A DNA stretch of 39,434 nt from Saprospiraceae bacterium (GTDB lineage Bacteria; Bacteroidota; Bacteroidia; Chitinophagales; Saprospiraceae), in assembly GCA_013140975.1 (NCBI GenBank), contig JABFRV010000033.1, positions 1 to 39,434 on the forward strand, in the 5' to 3' direction. Below the pieces are notes generated by a model. The model made no database searches and had not been told where the DNA came from. It saw only the letters and a list, made by a program, of their open reading frames with translations. A program made the position numbers and the translations under genes. Position 1 is the stretch's first letter. Each line of letters starts with the position of its first letter. Below are positions 1 through 8,010 of the stretch, piece after piece.

Positions 1-172
1 ATATAATACATAATTATTACATATATTATGCGCTAATTTACAAACTGTTGAAATTTAAGCATTAGATGGTCCTAAATTTAATAAAAGTCAAGAGAATTTA
101 TTTATGAGGCCAATGTTCCACTTAAAACCTGATAATTATAATAAATCCAATTCATAATATATCAAAAAATCT

Positions 173-180
173 TATATTTG
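173..180 (+). promoter_or_regulatory. Promoter -7 box for tRNA-Asp
   Basis: TATATTTG matches the Bacteroidota -7 consensus TAnnTTTG. It lies about 70 nt upstream of tRNA-Asp. No good TTG/TTTG -33 element is visible 17-23 nt further upstream, so the call rests on the box and its position. The same octamer precedes tRNA-Glu in this window. Confidence 0.55.
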
Positions 181-252
181 CGCCTTCTTAGATTAAAAGA
201 TCTGACTGAAAATTAAAGAAGCAAAGTCATTTAATGCTTTGCAAAGATAAAA

Positions 253-326
253 GGACCGGTAGTTCAGTTGGTTAGAATACGTGCCTGTCACGCACGGGGT
301 CGCGGGTTCGAGTCCCGTCCGGTCCG
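253..326 (+). tRNA. tRNA-Asp (GTC)
   Basis: The 74-nt sequence folds as a cloverleaf. The acceptor arm GGACCGG pairs with CCGGTCC, the discriminator is G, and the anticodon stem CGTGC/GCACG closes the loop CTGTCAC with anticodon GTC at 287-289. The T arm has GGTTCGAGTCC. No CCA is encoded; the tail reads CGAA, so CCA must be added by nucleotidyltransferase. Confidence 0.97.
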
Positions 327-328
327 CG

Positions 329-356
329 AAAAGCCCTCAAATGAGGGCTTTTTTTA
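329..356 (+). terminator. Rho-independent terminator after tRNA-Asp
   Basis: Perfect 8-bp stem AGCCCTCA/TGAGGGCT (332-339 and 342-349) with a 2-nt loop, preceded by an A run and followed by a run of T. It starts only 5 nt after the tRNA. Confidence 0.88.
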
Positions 357-383
357 TTGTAATAACACAAAATATAACATTGA

Positions 384-653
384 ACACCAAACATTACGTT
401 TAAAATAAAGTCAGAAGCAGATGGAAGATATTATAAAACTTTCTCTTAAAATCCACTTGAAAGATTAACATTTCATCATTCTGTTAGAAGCCAATACACT
501 TTAAATAAAATACCCTGGAAGATTGTTTGTATATTAGAATTTTCAACTAAGAAGAACGCTTTAGTTAAGGAAAAAAAATTAAAGAAATAAAGTAAGACAC
601 GCTTAGAATCAGTAATTAAATCAACTCAGAATGTTCTTTATAGAATTAATTGA
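384..653 (+). pseudogene. Decayed GIY-YIG endonuclease gene
   Basis: One reading frame from about 384 to the TGA at 651-653 still encodes a recognisable GIY-YIG-family small endonuclease (UvrC-N-like, the roughly 80-100 aa type common in Bacteroidota). Readable pieces are KSEADGRYYK, NPLERL followed by HHS, NKIPWKIVC, then LEF, an ALVKEKKLKK block and SKTRLESVIKS. These align in order with the usual Tyr-Tyr-x-Gly, ERxxxHN, PWxxVY, Ala-LxxEKxxK and KSRxxxExLI features. Two in-frame TAA codons interrupt it, at 447-449 and inside the Lys-rich region just before SKTR, and the start codon is unclear. Both stops are single-base changes from sense codons, so decay looks recent enough to leave the frame intact. 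The family identity is inferred by eye from motif order. Confidence 0.72.
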
Positions 654-669
654 ATGGACTTTATTGCTC

Positions 670-952
670 CTATCTGCCATAACAAATTGTTTTGTTTCCG
701 GGAAACTTACTGAAGCTTATTCTTATTCCATAGGAATATTTTATTTCAACTTCAGATAAATACGAATTTTTATTAACCCTAGTCGTAACATCAATAAATT
801 GACCTGTAGTCTCAACTTGACTATCCTTAAACTTTTTCTTCCAGTAATAATACTGTGGAACAGACATATTCTTTCCACTCAAGAAATTTATTAAGCTAAG
901 ATCACCAACCTTATACTCTTCATGTAATTTTTCAAAAACTTTCCTTTGTCAT
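670..952 (-). pseudogene. IS66 TnpA-like remnant, frameshifted
   Basis: The frame ending at the TAG at 670 encodes a stretch typical of IS66-family TnpA (the small helix-turn-helix accessory protein): a YYYWKKKFK motif, then a FIDVT strand and a final EVEIKYSYGIRISF segment, matching the usual FHYWKKKY... FIxI... IxYPNGVxI layout. The N-terminal part (KVFEKLHEEY...) continues upstream in frame only to a TGA. The best start, ATG at 950-952, opens MTKES and is out of frame by one base, so a small indel near the GGAAAG tract separates start and body. The C-terminus is also shortened and altered. Confidence 0.65.
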
Positions 953-1019
953 TTTTGGTGCAAAGTTATTACGCCAACTTCCTGAAGTCATGTGGCACTT
1001 AATTGGACGGATACGTTAC
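670..1019 (-). mobile_element. IS66-family element remnant (tnpA end)
   Basis: This holds a broken tnpA-like gene (670-952) with a candidate terminal repeat about 67 nt upstream of it. Read on the minus strand from 1019 the end begins GTAACGTATCCGTCCAAT. IS66-family terminal repeats characteristically begin GTAA, and tnpA usually lies a few tens of bases inside the left end. tnpB, tnpC and the right end are absent; the element stops abruptly at about 654-670, where the GIY-YIG remnant lies in the opposite orientation. The exact terminus is inferred, not proven. Confidence 0.55.
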
Positions 1020-1112
1020 TTGAATAATTTAGGCAATAACGATAATACCAAATCAAATAACGATGATTAATCCTAAAACGTTTCTGTCTTTAACCGATCC
1101 AAGTTTATTCCC

Positions 1113-2753
1113 CTACCTCGCAAACGCAGTCGCACGTTTCTCTCTAATCACTGTAACCTTTACCTGACCCGGATACTGCATTTCATCCTGTATCTTTTGG
1201 GAGATCATAAATGCGAGATCATCAGCAAACTGATCGGTAACTTTTTCTGATTCTACAATGACGCGAAGTTCGCGACCGGCTTGTAATGCGTAGGCTTTGG
1301 AAACTCCTTCATAAGACAGTGCTAATTCTTCAAGCTCATTAATACGCTTTAAGTAACTTTCAAGAATCTCTCTTCTGGCTCCAGGTCTAGCTCCTGAAAT
1401 AGCATCGCAGGCTTGTACAATCGGTGAAATGATATTATTCATTTCTATTTCATCATGGTGAGCTCCAACTGCATTGATAATTACTTCGTGCTCTTTATAT
1501 TTTTCGCATAGCTTCATTCCAAATAAAGCATGTGATAATTCTGATTCTTCTTCAGCCACTTTGCCAATGTCATGCAACAATCCGGCTCGTTTCGCCATTT
1601 TAACCTGCTTAGGATTTAATCCTAATTCAGCTGCCATAACTGCACAAAGATTCGCTGTCTCGCAAGAGTGCTCTAAGAGGTTCTGACCATACGATGATCT
1701 GAATCTCATTCTTCCTATCATTCTAACCAGATAAGGATCTAATCCATGGATGTCCAGATCAATGATGGTTCTCTCGCCTATTTCTACAATTTGTTCTTCC
1801 AGCTGCTTTCTAATTTTTGCCACAACTTCTTCAATTCTGGCGGGATGTATTCTTCCATCAGTAACCAACTTTTTCAAAGCCAATCTGGCAAGCTCTCTTC
1901 TTATTGGATCAAATGAAGAAATAACTATTGCTTCTGGTGTATCATCAACAACGATCTCAGCACCCGTAGCTGCTTCCAAAGCACGAATATTTCTTCCTTC
2001 TCTTCCTATAATCTGTCCCTTAACATCATCGCTTTCTAGATTAAATACAGAAACAGAATTTTCAATGGTGTATTCTGCACACATCCTTTGAATCGTCTGA
2101 ATTACTATTTTCTTGGCTTCCTTATTCGCATTGGCCTTTGCATTTTCGATAATTTCTTTCTCTAATGACATTGCATCATTTTTAGCCTTCGATTTAACTG
2201 CCTGAAGCAATAATTCTTTGGCTTCAGATTCAGAAAGTTTAGAAATTATCTGAAGCTGCCTGATTCTTTCTTCATTGGCCGTATCAAGCTCTTCTTTCTT
2301 CTTTGCAATAATCTTAAGTTGCATTTCCATGTTCTCACGCATGGCCTTTATCTCTGATTCTCTAACTTCAACGTCTTGCTTCTGTTGTTTAAATTCTTTT
2401 TCCGCGACCCCCAACTTCAACTCTCTTTCTTTAACTTCTATTAATTGATTGGACTTGAAGCTTTCAAATTCAGACTTCATCTTATTGAAGTTGTCTTTCG
2501 TCTCCTGAATTTTTTGTTGCTTGATCTGGTCGTTCTTTGCTTCTGCTTTTGAGACTATTCTTTCAGATTTAATCTGGGCTTCATCAAGCATTCGTTGAGC
2601 GGAAAGCTTTGCTTTTTCAATCTCCATATCAGATTGCTTACCTATCTCTTCGAGTTTTTTCTGATTAGAGCTATTGACAATAGCCCTGGATATAAAAAAC
2701 CCACCACCTGCACTCACAACTAAGGCTATAATACTTATTATTATCGGATCCAT
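1113..2753 (-). CDS. rny: Ribonuclease Y
   Basis: Membrane-anchored endoribonuclease that initiates mRNA decay. The 546-residue protein has the full family layout: an N-terminal transmembrane helix (residues 3-25), a long charged coiled coil (about 30-215), a KH domain with the GREG loop in [10 protein letters not shown] (248-257), and an HD phosphohydrolase domain with H394-D395 in LLHDIGKV, plus AHHDE near 431-435. Length is close to the usual ~520. The ATG at 2753 places the membrane helix right at the N-terminus, as expected. It lies downstream of a separate promoter at 3027-3054 and a 260-nt leader, so it is probably transcribed apart from the lptB operon. In many Bacteroidota rny follows zapA; no zapA is present here. 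Confidence 0.96.
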   Translation of the reverse strand: MDPIIISIIALVVSAGGGFFISRAIVNSSNQKKLEEIGKQSDMEIEKAKLSAQRMLDEAQIKSERIVSKAEAKNDQIKQQKIQETKDNFNKMKSEFESFKSNQLIEVKERELKLGVAEKEFKQQKQDVEVRESEIKAMRENMEMQLKIIAKKKEELDTANEERIRQLQIISKLSESEAKELLLQAVKSKAKNDAMSLEKEIIENAKANANKEAKKIVIQTIQRMCAEYTIENSVSVFNLESDDVKGQIIGREGRNIRALEAATGAEIVVDDTPEAIVISSFDPIRRELARLALKKLVTDGRIHPARIEEVVAKIRKQLEEQIVEIGERTIIDLDIHGLDPYLVRMIGRMRFRSSYGQNLLEHSCETANLCAVMAAELGLNPKQVKMAKRAGLLHDIGKVAEEESELSHALFGMKLCEKYKEHEVIINAVGAHHDEIEMNNIISPIVQACDAISGARPGARREILESYLKRINELEELALSYEGVSKAYALQAGRELRVIVESEKVTDQFADDLAFMISQKIQDEMQYPGQVKVTVIREKRATAFAR

Positions 2754-3019
2754 AAAAATGTTTTTTACAGATCTTTAAAGAGATTTTAAACCGGAATGTC
2801 CAGATTTCATAAAGTGTATAAACTTGACTCCTTGAGTATGTCTTTGACAGTTTATTAGTAGTTCACTTTATAATTCAGATATATATTAAAGAGGGATTAA
2901 TAATTAAAAATTCTTATCGCCTCCTCCTAACTTTACAATTCCAGATCTAAAATTATCCTATCCAGATCTTTATATATTAAAAAATATACTATATATAAAT
3001 ATCTATGATAACTATATAC
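2754..3019 (-). other. Long structured leader of rny, possible small RNA
   Basis: This gene-free stretch lies between a good promoter (3027-3054) and the rny start. A transcript would carry about 265 nt before the ATG, unusually long for this genome, where other leaders are 0-20 nt. An imperfect hairpin is visible: arms 2809-2816 (ATAAAGTG) with 2864-2871 (CACTTTAT), then an inner helix 2818-2824 with 2849-2855. CCAGATCT occurs at 2941-2948 and 2962-2969. It could be a regulatory 5' UTR or an independent RNA such as a 6S-like RNA; I cannot decide by eye. Confidence 0.4.
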
Positions 3020-3026
3020 AGTCTTG

Positions 3027-3054
3027 CAAACTTAAGAAAATTTTCTTAAATCAA
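3027..3054 (-). promoter_or_regulatory. Promoter upstream of rny with palindromic spacer
   Basis: On the minus strand TTG (3054-3052), a 17-nt spacer and TAAGTTTG (3034-3027) match the Bacteroidota promoter consensus closely. The spacer and the start of the -7 box form the perfect 18-bp palindrome TTAAGAAAATTTTCTTAA (3032-3049), which looks like a repressor or activator site. Confidence 0.65.
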
Positions 3055-3070
3055 GGTAAAATTTCTTTCT

Positions 3071-3394
3071 TTAGTTGGATCTTAAAAGTACGGAATCCCT
3101 AGCAGGCTTTTTGTAATCGGGAAATTTAATATCTGGTTTTTGTGGCCTAAGGGTATCATGAGGCACCTTGATACTATCCATCTTTGACTGCTTAGATTCT
3201 ATCCTTAAAATGGAATCTGCAAATGTCTGTGCATCTTTAAAGAGTTGCCTTTGGCATTGACTCATTTTATCAGAAATAATGGTTGCTCGTCGTTCCTCAT
3301 ATTGTCTTAGAACCTCTTTCTCAACTTGTTCAGGGGTAATTTCCAAACAAGAAATGAATAAAATTATGCCTAAAAAAATCAATATCTTACTCAA
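3071..3394 (-). CDS. Small lipoprotein of unknown function (paralogue B)
   Basis: A 107-residue protein starting with TTG at 3394, overlapping the previous gene by 8 nt. Residues 1-16 form a lipoprotein signal with lipobox FISC (Cys16). The rest is charged and probably helical, ending in a Pro/Lys/Asp-rich tail. It resembles the preceding gene: both have KEV soon after the lipid Cys, one or more further Cys, and a DSIL motif, spaced similarly. Last gene of the operon gpmI - Ig lipoprotein - lptB - paralogue A - this gene. Function unknown; an envelope role alongside LptB is only an inference from position. Confidence 0.7.
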   Translation of the reverse strand: MSKILIFLGIILFISCLEITPEQVEKEVLRQYEERRATIISDKMSQCQRQLFKDAQTFADSILRIESKQSKMDSIKVPHDTLRPQKPDIKFPDYKKPARDSVLLRSN

Positions 3395-3635
3395 GACTTC
3401 TTAATTGTTGAATTTGTTTTCTTCTTTCCTCTAATATCGAATCTACAAGAAATTGCAGCTTACTATTCTTATAATCTGTACATAAGGAATCAGATTCTGA
3501 ATTAATAAGACTTATTCTGGCATTAAAAAGGCTATCTGCTTTTGAATATGCAGCCGTTCTGACTTCTTTCTGAAAATCTTCTTTACAGGAAAGAATGAGC
3601 ATCAACAGTAAAACCCAATATGGCTTTTGTTTCAC
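3387..3635 (-). CDS. Small lipoprotein of unknown function (paralogue A)
   Basis: An 82-residue protein with a GTG start at 3635 that overlaps the lptB stop as GTGA, indicating translational coupling. The N-terminus [17 protein letters not shown] is a lipoprotein signal with lipobox LILSC (Cys17). The mature part (about 65 residues) is mostly charged and predicted helical, with one internal Cys and the [10 protein letters not shown] stretch. It appears to be a shorter paralogue of the next gene. No family recognised. Confidence 0.7.
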   Translation of the reverse strand: MKQKPYWVLLLMLILSCKEDFQKEVRTAAYSKADSLFNARISLINSESDSLCTDYKNSKLQFLVDSILEERRKQIQQLRSLE

Positions 3636-4369
3636 TTCAATATTTTTTTTCTGAGTACAAAATTTTGACCAAGATAAACCTTCCTTACTATTTCATCTTC
3701 TGCAAGGTCCTGTGCTGTTCCACTGCGGAGTATTTTTCCTTCAAATATCAGGTATGCTCTATCCGTGATAGAAAGTGTTTCCTGCACATTATGATCAGTA
3801 ATTAATATGCCAATATTTTTTTGTTTCAGTTTCTCAACAATCGATTGAATATCCTCTACAGCTATCGGGTCAATTCCGGCAAATGGTTCATCTAATAAAA
3901 TAAATCTCGGACTCGAAGCCAGAGCTCTTGCAATTTCTGTTCTCCTTCTTTCTCCTCCTGATAGGCTATCCCCATTATTTTTTCTAACCTTGTGAAGATT
4001 AAATTCATCTAACAAGGATTCGAGCATGTCCTTTTGCTCGCCTTTAGATAATGCTGTCAATTCGAGAATTGCTTTAATGTTGTCTTCAACACTTAATTTG
4101 CGAAATACGGAAGGTTCTTGAGGAAGGTAACCAACACCTTTTCTCGCACGCATGTACATTGGATCAGTACTTATTTCTTCTTCATTCAAAAACACCTTTC
4201 CTTCTGTAGGGGTAATAAATCCAACTATCATATAAAAGATAGTGGTTTTACCAGCTCCGTTCGGACCAAGAAGTCCAACAATTTCTCCTTGATTAACTTC
4301 TATTGAAACACCTGACACCACTGTACGTGCGCCATATTGCTTAAATAAATTATCAGTCCAAAGCCTCAT
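3632..4369 (-). CDS. lptB: LPS export ABC transporter ATP-binding protein LptB
   Basis: ATPase of the Lpt machine, which extracts LPS from the inner membrane with LptFG. With the ATG at 4369 the protein has 245 residues, normal for LptB. Walker A is GPNGAGKT (35-42), the Q-loop is LPQEPSVF, the signature is LSGGE (136-140), Walker B is FILLDEP (156-162) and the switch His is H193 in ITDHNV. The family-specific LSGGERRR and DEPFAGIDP strings favour LptB over other ABC ATPases. An open frame extends 11 codons further upstream, but the start used here overlaps the preceding stop as TAATG, a classic coupling arrangement. An OstA/LptA-like gene is found at 31407. Confidence 0.95.
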   Translation of the reverse strand: MRLWTDNLFKQYGARTVVSGVSIEVNQGEIVGLLGPNGAGKTTIFYMIVGFITPTEGKVFLNEEEISTDPMYMRARKGVGYLPQEPSVFRKLSVEDNIKAILELTALSKGEQKDMLESLLDEFNLHKVRKNNGDSLSGGERRRTEIARALASSPRFILLDEPFAGIDPIAVEDIQSIVEKLKQKNIGILITDHNVQETLSITDRAYLIFEGKILRSGTAQDLAEDEIVRKVYLGQNFVLRKKILK

Positions 4370-5958
4370 TACTTCATGCTTATTTTCAATTCTAGATCCC
4401 AATCTGCCCTAAGTTCACCTAATGAAAAAATACTTACACTTTCTGCTTGTATTCTTTGCGCAAAGATAGAAGGATCCCATTTACCATTACGATTTCTATC
4501 TTCTATTATTCGGGCGTCATACTTTCCTGGAAACAATTGATTAAATTTTAAATTTACAATCGAAGTTACAGCATCAAACTCCCGCGTTTCTATAACCTTA
4601 TCATTGGATAATATCTGAATTATATAATGCGTATCTGGAAAGACAGAATCTAATTGTAAGCTCAGTCGCGAGAGAGAGGCTTGTGATATTACTTCTATTG
4701 GAAGAGTGTCACTAATATTCCAGGCATTATGAATCCCTAACACAGCTGAATCCTTTAATATAAGATTCAATCTTTCCAACCGAACTGATACAGGATTCAA
4801 TATCAACTTACGCGAATCTGGGCTGTCTATTTTTAGAGTAAATTTTATATCCTGATTAAATGAAATTTTGGTTTCATCTATCTCTTGAATTGGCTCCTGA
4901 AAAAATAATTTTATGCTCTGATCGGGTGTTAATTGCCTTGAATATCTCGTAATTTGAGTTTTGGGAGACCTTGATTTAAATGTAGTCGGTAATAAAACTA
5001 TTGTATCCTTTTTCTCCTCAAATGCAACTACCACTTCTGCAGTATCTTCACTTTCATACCAAAAGGAGAGGCTATCAACTTCAGAAATAACTTTATAATT
5101 TAAACATTTATTGCAACTCACGCTAACATCTTCAGATGAATTGGTAAAAATCAATCGCATTCTTCCATCCAGAACTTTTTTATCCTTAATAAAGTTTTTG
5201 GGTTTTTCCTCAGACATTCTTAATAATATCTTATTCAGATTACTTTCTTTCAAGAGAATTACTTCATCATAAAAAGCAATGGATTCAGTCTTTTGGTCAT
5301 AAAAATAATTTTGATTCTTATCAATGAGTCCGTATAATTTATAACGGCCAGCTTTAATATTATTTAAACTGAAAATTCCATTTTTATCTCCAAATACAAA
5401 ATAATCCGGCTTCGAAGTTTTGAATGCAGAATCCTCAAGGTTGGAATAAAGCAACACCAAGGGTTTTTCTATATCCTTATTTGAAAATGCATCTTTTACA
5501 TTTCCCGAAATTGAAAGTGAATCAATAAAATCTCCGGTTGAAAAAACATATCGAAGGTTTGATGCAATATTATTATTGGTAATGTCTTTGATCGCATCAC
5601 CAAAATAAATTGAATATGTCGTATTATCAGACAAGGTATCTTTAGGATCAATGCTTATTTGCAAGGATTTACCTTTTAAACTTGTTATCAGTGGATTTTT
5701 TAATGAGGGAAGAATAAATATGTTTTGTGAAGGGTTATTCAGAGTAATCCATTCATCAAACTGAAATGTAAATCGCCGATCCTTACAATGTAGGGTTTGA
5801 CCTTTACTTGATTTATCATTTATAATACCTGGAGCTGTTTTATCCTCAGGACCACCCGAAATCGGTCTGATATTAGCGCAAGAGGTACCAAAAAACACAA
5901 TAGCAAAAAACCACAATGCAGTTGAATGCAATTTTATAATCGAAATTTTGTATTTCAT
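4369..5958 (-). CDS. Lipoprotein with SbsA-type Ig-like domain
   Basis: About 529 residues from the ATG at 5958, which overlaps the gpmI stop as ATGA; an in-frame start 18 nt earlier is less likely. Lipobox FGTSC gives Cys27, followed by the [12 protein letters not shown] stretch typical of a conserved Bacteroidota lipoprotein family. Residues about 35-145 look like an SbsA Ig-like (Big_5) domain (FQFDEWITL... [11 protein letters not shown]... [10 protein letters not shown]), then a carboxypeptidase-regulatory-like beta domain (about 150-235; [22 protein letters not shown]). The C-terminal half is beta-rich. Probably an envelope protein; exact role unknown. Its position between gpmI and lptB in an overlapped operon suggests co-expression with LPS transport. 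Confidence 0.85.
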   Translation of the reverse strand: MKYKISIIKLHSTALWFFAIVFFGTSCANIRPISGGPEDKTAPGIINDKSSKGQTLHCKDRRFTFQFDEWITLNNPSQNIFILPSLKNPLITSLKGKSLQISIDPKDTLSDNTTYSIYFGDAIKDITNNNIASNLRYVFSTGDFIDSLSISGNVKDAFSNKDIEKPLVLLYSNLEDSAFKTSKPDYFVFGDKNGIFSLNNIKAGRYKLYGLIDKNQNYFYDQKTESIAFYDEVILLKESNLNKILLRMSEEKPKNFIKDKKVLDGRMRLIFTNSSEDVSVSCNKCLNYKVISEVDSLSFWYESEDTAEVVVAFEEKKDTIVLLPTTFKSRSPKTQITRYSRQLTPDQSIKLFFQEPIQEIDETKISFNQDIKFTLKIDSPDSRKLILNPVSVRLERLNLILKDSAVLGIHNAWNISDTLPIEVISQASLSRLSLQLDSVFPDTHYIIQILSNDKVIETREFDAVTSIVNLKFNQLFPGKYDARIIEDRNRNGKWDPSIFAQRIQAESVSIFSLGELRADWDLELKISMK

Positions 5959-7478
5959 TTGAGGCTTACTAAACATTCACCGGTCATTGAATCCGGAACT
6001 GGTAACTGCATCATACTCAATAAAGTTGGTGCAATATCTGCCAGAGTACCATTTCTGATATTATAATTTTCTTTACTTACAACAATACATGGAACAGGAT
6101 TTTTTGTATGCGCAGTATTTGGAGAACCGTCAGGATTTATCATACAATCTGCATTTCCGTGGTCCGCAAGAATAATTACTTCATAATTCTTCTGCGAAGC
6201 TTTCTCTACTATTTTTGACAAACATTCATCGACAACTTCAGCAGCTTCTATAGCAGCACTCATAACACCTGTATGCCCAACCATATCTGTGTTGGCAAAA
6301 TTAAGGCAGATAAATTCCGGTTGTGATTGATCAATGTCCTTTAGCAGAGCTTCAGTTAGTTCCCTCGCGCTCATGGAAGGTTTTAAATCATATGTAGCAA
6401 CCTTAGGACTTGGAATTAATATTCTTCTTTCACCGCTAAAAGGTTTTTCTCTGCCACCGTTAAAAAAATATGTAACGTGAGGATACTTCTCTGTTTCGGC
6501 AATACGCAATTGCGTTAATCCATAACGACTTAACATTTCTCCCAAAGATTGTGTTACTTCATCTTTTCTAAAAACGACTTCAACATTTTTAAATTCAGAG
6601 TCGTACTCTGTCATAGTGTAATATTGCAAAGGTAATTTTTGCATATTGTGCAGAACAATGTCTTCTTGTGTCAACACTCTTGTCAACTGTCTCATTCTAT
6701 CCGAACGAAAATTAAAACAGAATACAATGTCATTCTCTTGAATTGGAGAATATGGAATGCCATTCGTATTGAGCAACTGAATTGGTTTAATAAATTCATC
6801 CGTTATTCCTTCAGCATAGCTTTCCAGAACGGCAGTCTCGGGAGAATTACTTTTCTTGCCTATATTGTTAATATATAAATTATATGCTTCAGAAACTCTT
6901 TCCCATCTTTGGTCACGGTCCATTGCATAATATCTTCCAATAATTGTAGCAAGCTTGGTTTTCTTATTTTGTAAAAATTCTTGTAATTGTTTTACGTGGA
7001 TTAAAAAAGACTTTGGATCTGTATCCCTCCCGTCAGTGATAGCATGGATATAAATATTTTTTACATCCGATTTTTCCAAAACATTAATAAGTGAAAAAAG
7101 GTGATTAATATGACTATGAACTCCACCTTCCGATACTAAACCGATAAGATGAATGGCTTGCTGATTTTGGCAAGCAGAATGAATCATTTTTAATATTATC
7201 TCATGCGAATCAAGAGTATTATTTGAAATTGCCTGATCAATCTTTGTAAGATCCTGATATATAACTCTTCCGGAGCCTAGATTAATATGACCAACTTCTG
7301 AATTACCCATTTGCCCTTCAGGTAGTCCAACTTTTAAACCATGGGTGATTAATGTTGAATGGGGAGAAACCTTCATTAAGTTATCAAAACATGGAGTATT
7401 GGCGTGAAAAATTGCATCCACTTTAGGGTCAGGCCCAAGGCCAAAACCATCCAAAATCATCAAAATTGCCTTTCGCAT
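5955..7478 (-). CDS. gpmI: 2,3-bisphosphoglycerate-independent phosphoglycerate mutase
   Basis: Interconverts 3- and 2-phosphoglycerate in glycolysis with two Mn ions. From the ATG at 7478 it has 507 residues, the usual family length. Metal ligands and the phosphorylated Ser are recognisable: D10 in ILMILDGFG, S60 in MGNSEVGHINLG, the HAITDGRDTDP block, and ADHGNAD near the C-terminus. A TTG three codons earlier lies inside the promoter's -7 box (7485-7492), so ATG 7478 is preferred; this makes the mRNA practically leaderless. First gene of the overlapping operon that continues with the Ig-like lipoprotein and lptB. Confidence 0.96.
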   Translation of the reverse strand: MRKAILMILDGFGLGPDPKVDAIFHANTPCFDNLMKVSPHSTLITHGLKVGLPEGQMGNSEVGHINLGSGRVIYQDLTKIDQAISNNTLDSHEIILKMIHSACQNQQAIHLIGLVSEGGVHSHINHLFSLINVLEKSDVKNIYIHAITDGRDTDPKSFLIHVKQLQEFLQNKKTKLATIIGRYYAMDRDQRWERVSEAYNLYINNIGKKSNSPETAVLESYAEGITDEFIKPIQLLNTNGIPYSPIQENDIVFCFNFRSDRMRQLTRVLTQEDIVLHNMQKLPLQYYTMTEYDSEFKNVEVVFRKDEVTQSLGEMLSRYGLTQLRIAETEKYPHVTYFFNGGREKPFSGERRILIPSPKVATYDLKPSMSARELTEALLKDIDQSQPEFICLNFANTDMVGHTGVMSAAIEAAEVVDECLSKIVEKASQKNYEVIILADHGNADCMINPDGSPNTAHTKNPVPCIVVSKENYNIRNGTLADIAPTLLSMMQLPVPDSMTGECLVSLK

Positions 7479-7484
7479 AGACCT

Positions 7485-7514
7485 CAAAATTACAATTTCA
7501 GCGAAGAATCAAAA
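7485..7514 (-). promoter_or_regulatory. Promoter of the gpmI-lptB operon
   Basis: TTTTG (7514-7510), a 17-nt spacer and TAATTTTG (7492-7485), a near-perfect match to the Bacteroidota consensus. Only 6 nt separate the -7 box from the gpmI ATG, so transcription should start at or next to the start codon. Confidence 0.75.
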
Positions 7515-7575
7515 TTATTAGAGTAAAAACGAACGAAATTATTCTTCTTTTCGTTTACAGACGTATATTTATATT

Positions 7576-7959
7576 ATGAAATATATTAGTTTTCTTGGTT
7601 TGTTCTTCCTCTCCTTAACGCTTGAAGCTCAAAAGAGTTCAGCTCTGGATGCGATTGGTAAGTCAGATATGACTACTCTGGCGTCACTTCTTGATAACAG
7701 AGTTGAAATATGCTTTGACAATAAAGTACAATATCTGGATAAGGCTGCTACTGTTCAAGCCATCCAGGATTTTCTTTCAAAGAATCCTCCTAAATCCTGC
7801 ACGCCATCACATAATGGTGCAGCTAAAGGCAATGCTTCTCAATATACGATTGGAAAGTTTGTAAGTACGAATGGCAAATCTTTCAGAATTTTTGTTTTTA
7901 CTTCCGAACAAGGAGGCAAATCTGTGATTAAGGAAGTTAAGATAGATATTGAGAAATAG
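7576..7959 (+). CDS. DUF4783-family secreted protein
   Basis: A 127-residue protein with signal peptide MKYISFLGLFFLSLTLEA followed by QKSS. The mature part resembles DUF4783, a small NTF2/SnoaL-like family of Bacteroidota: a helix (ALDAIGKSDMTTLASLLD), the VEICFDNK strand, a helix with AIQDFLSKNPP, then a beta sheet ending in FRIFVFTSEQGG. No catalytic residues are evident; members are probably ligand-binding or adaptor proteins in the periplasm. It is divergent from gpmI; a TATATTTA box at 7564-7571 lies immediately before the ATG, so this mRNA may also be leaderless. Confidence 0.8.
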   Translation: MKYISFLGLFFLSLTLEAQKSSALDAIGKSDMTTLASLLDNRVEICFDNKVQYLDKAATVQAIQDFLSKNPPKSCTPSHNGAAKGNASQYTIGKFVSTNGKSFRIFVFTSEQGGKSVIKEVKIDIEK

Positions 7960-8010
7960 GCTTTATTCGTAAGCGGCAAAGCTAACTAAGAATATCTTTC
8001 TTTACAATAA

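Noticed and set aside
3032-3049. The palindrome as a terminator of the lptB operon
   Set aside because: The stem is all A/T except two pairs and no T run follows on the minus strand. A promoter overlaps it exactly, which is a better explanation.
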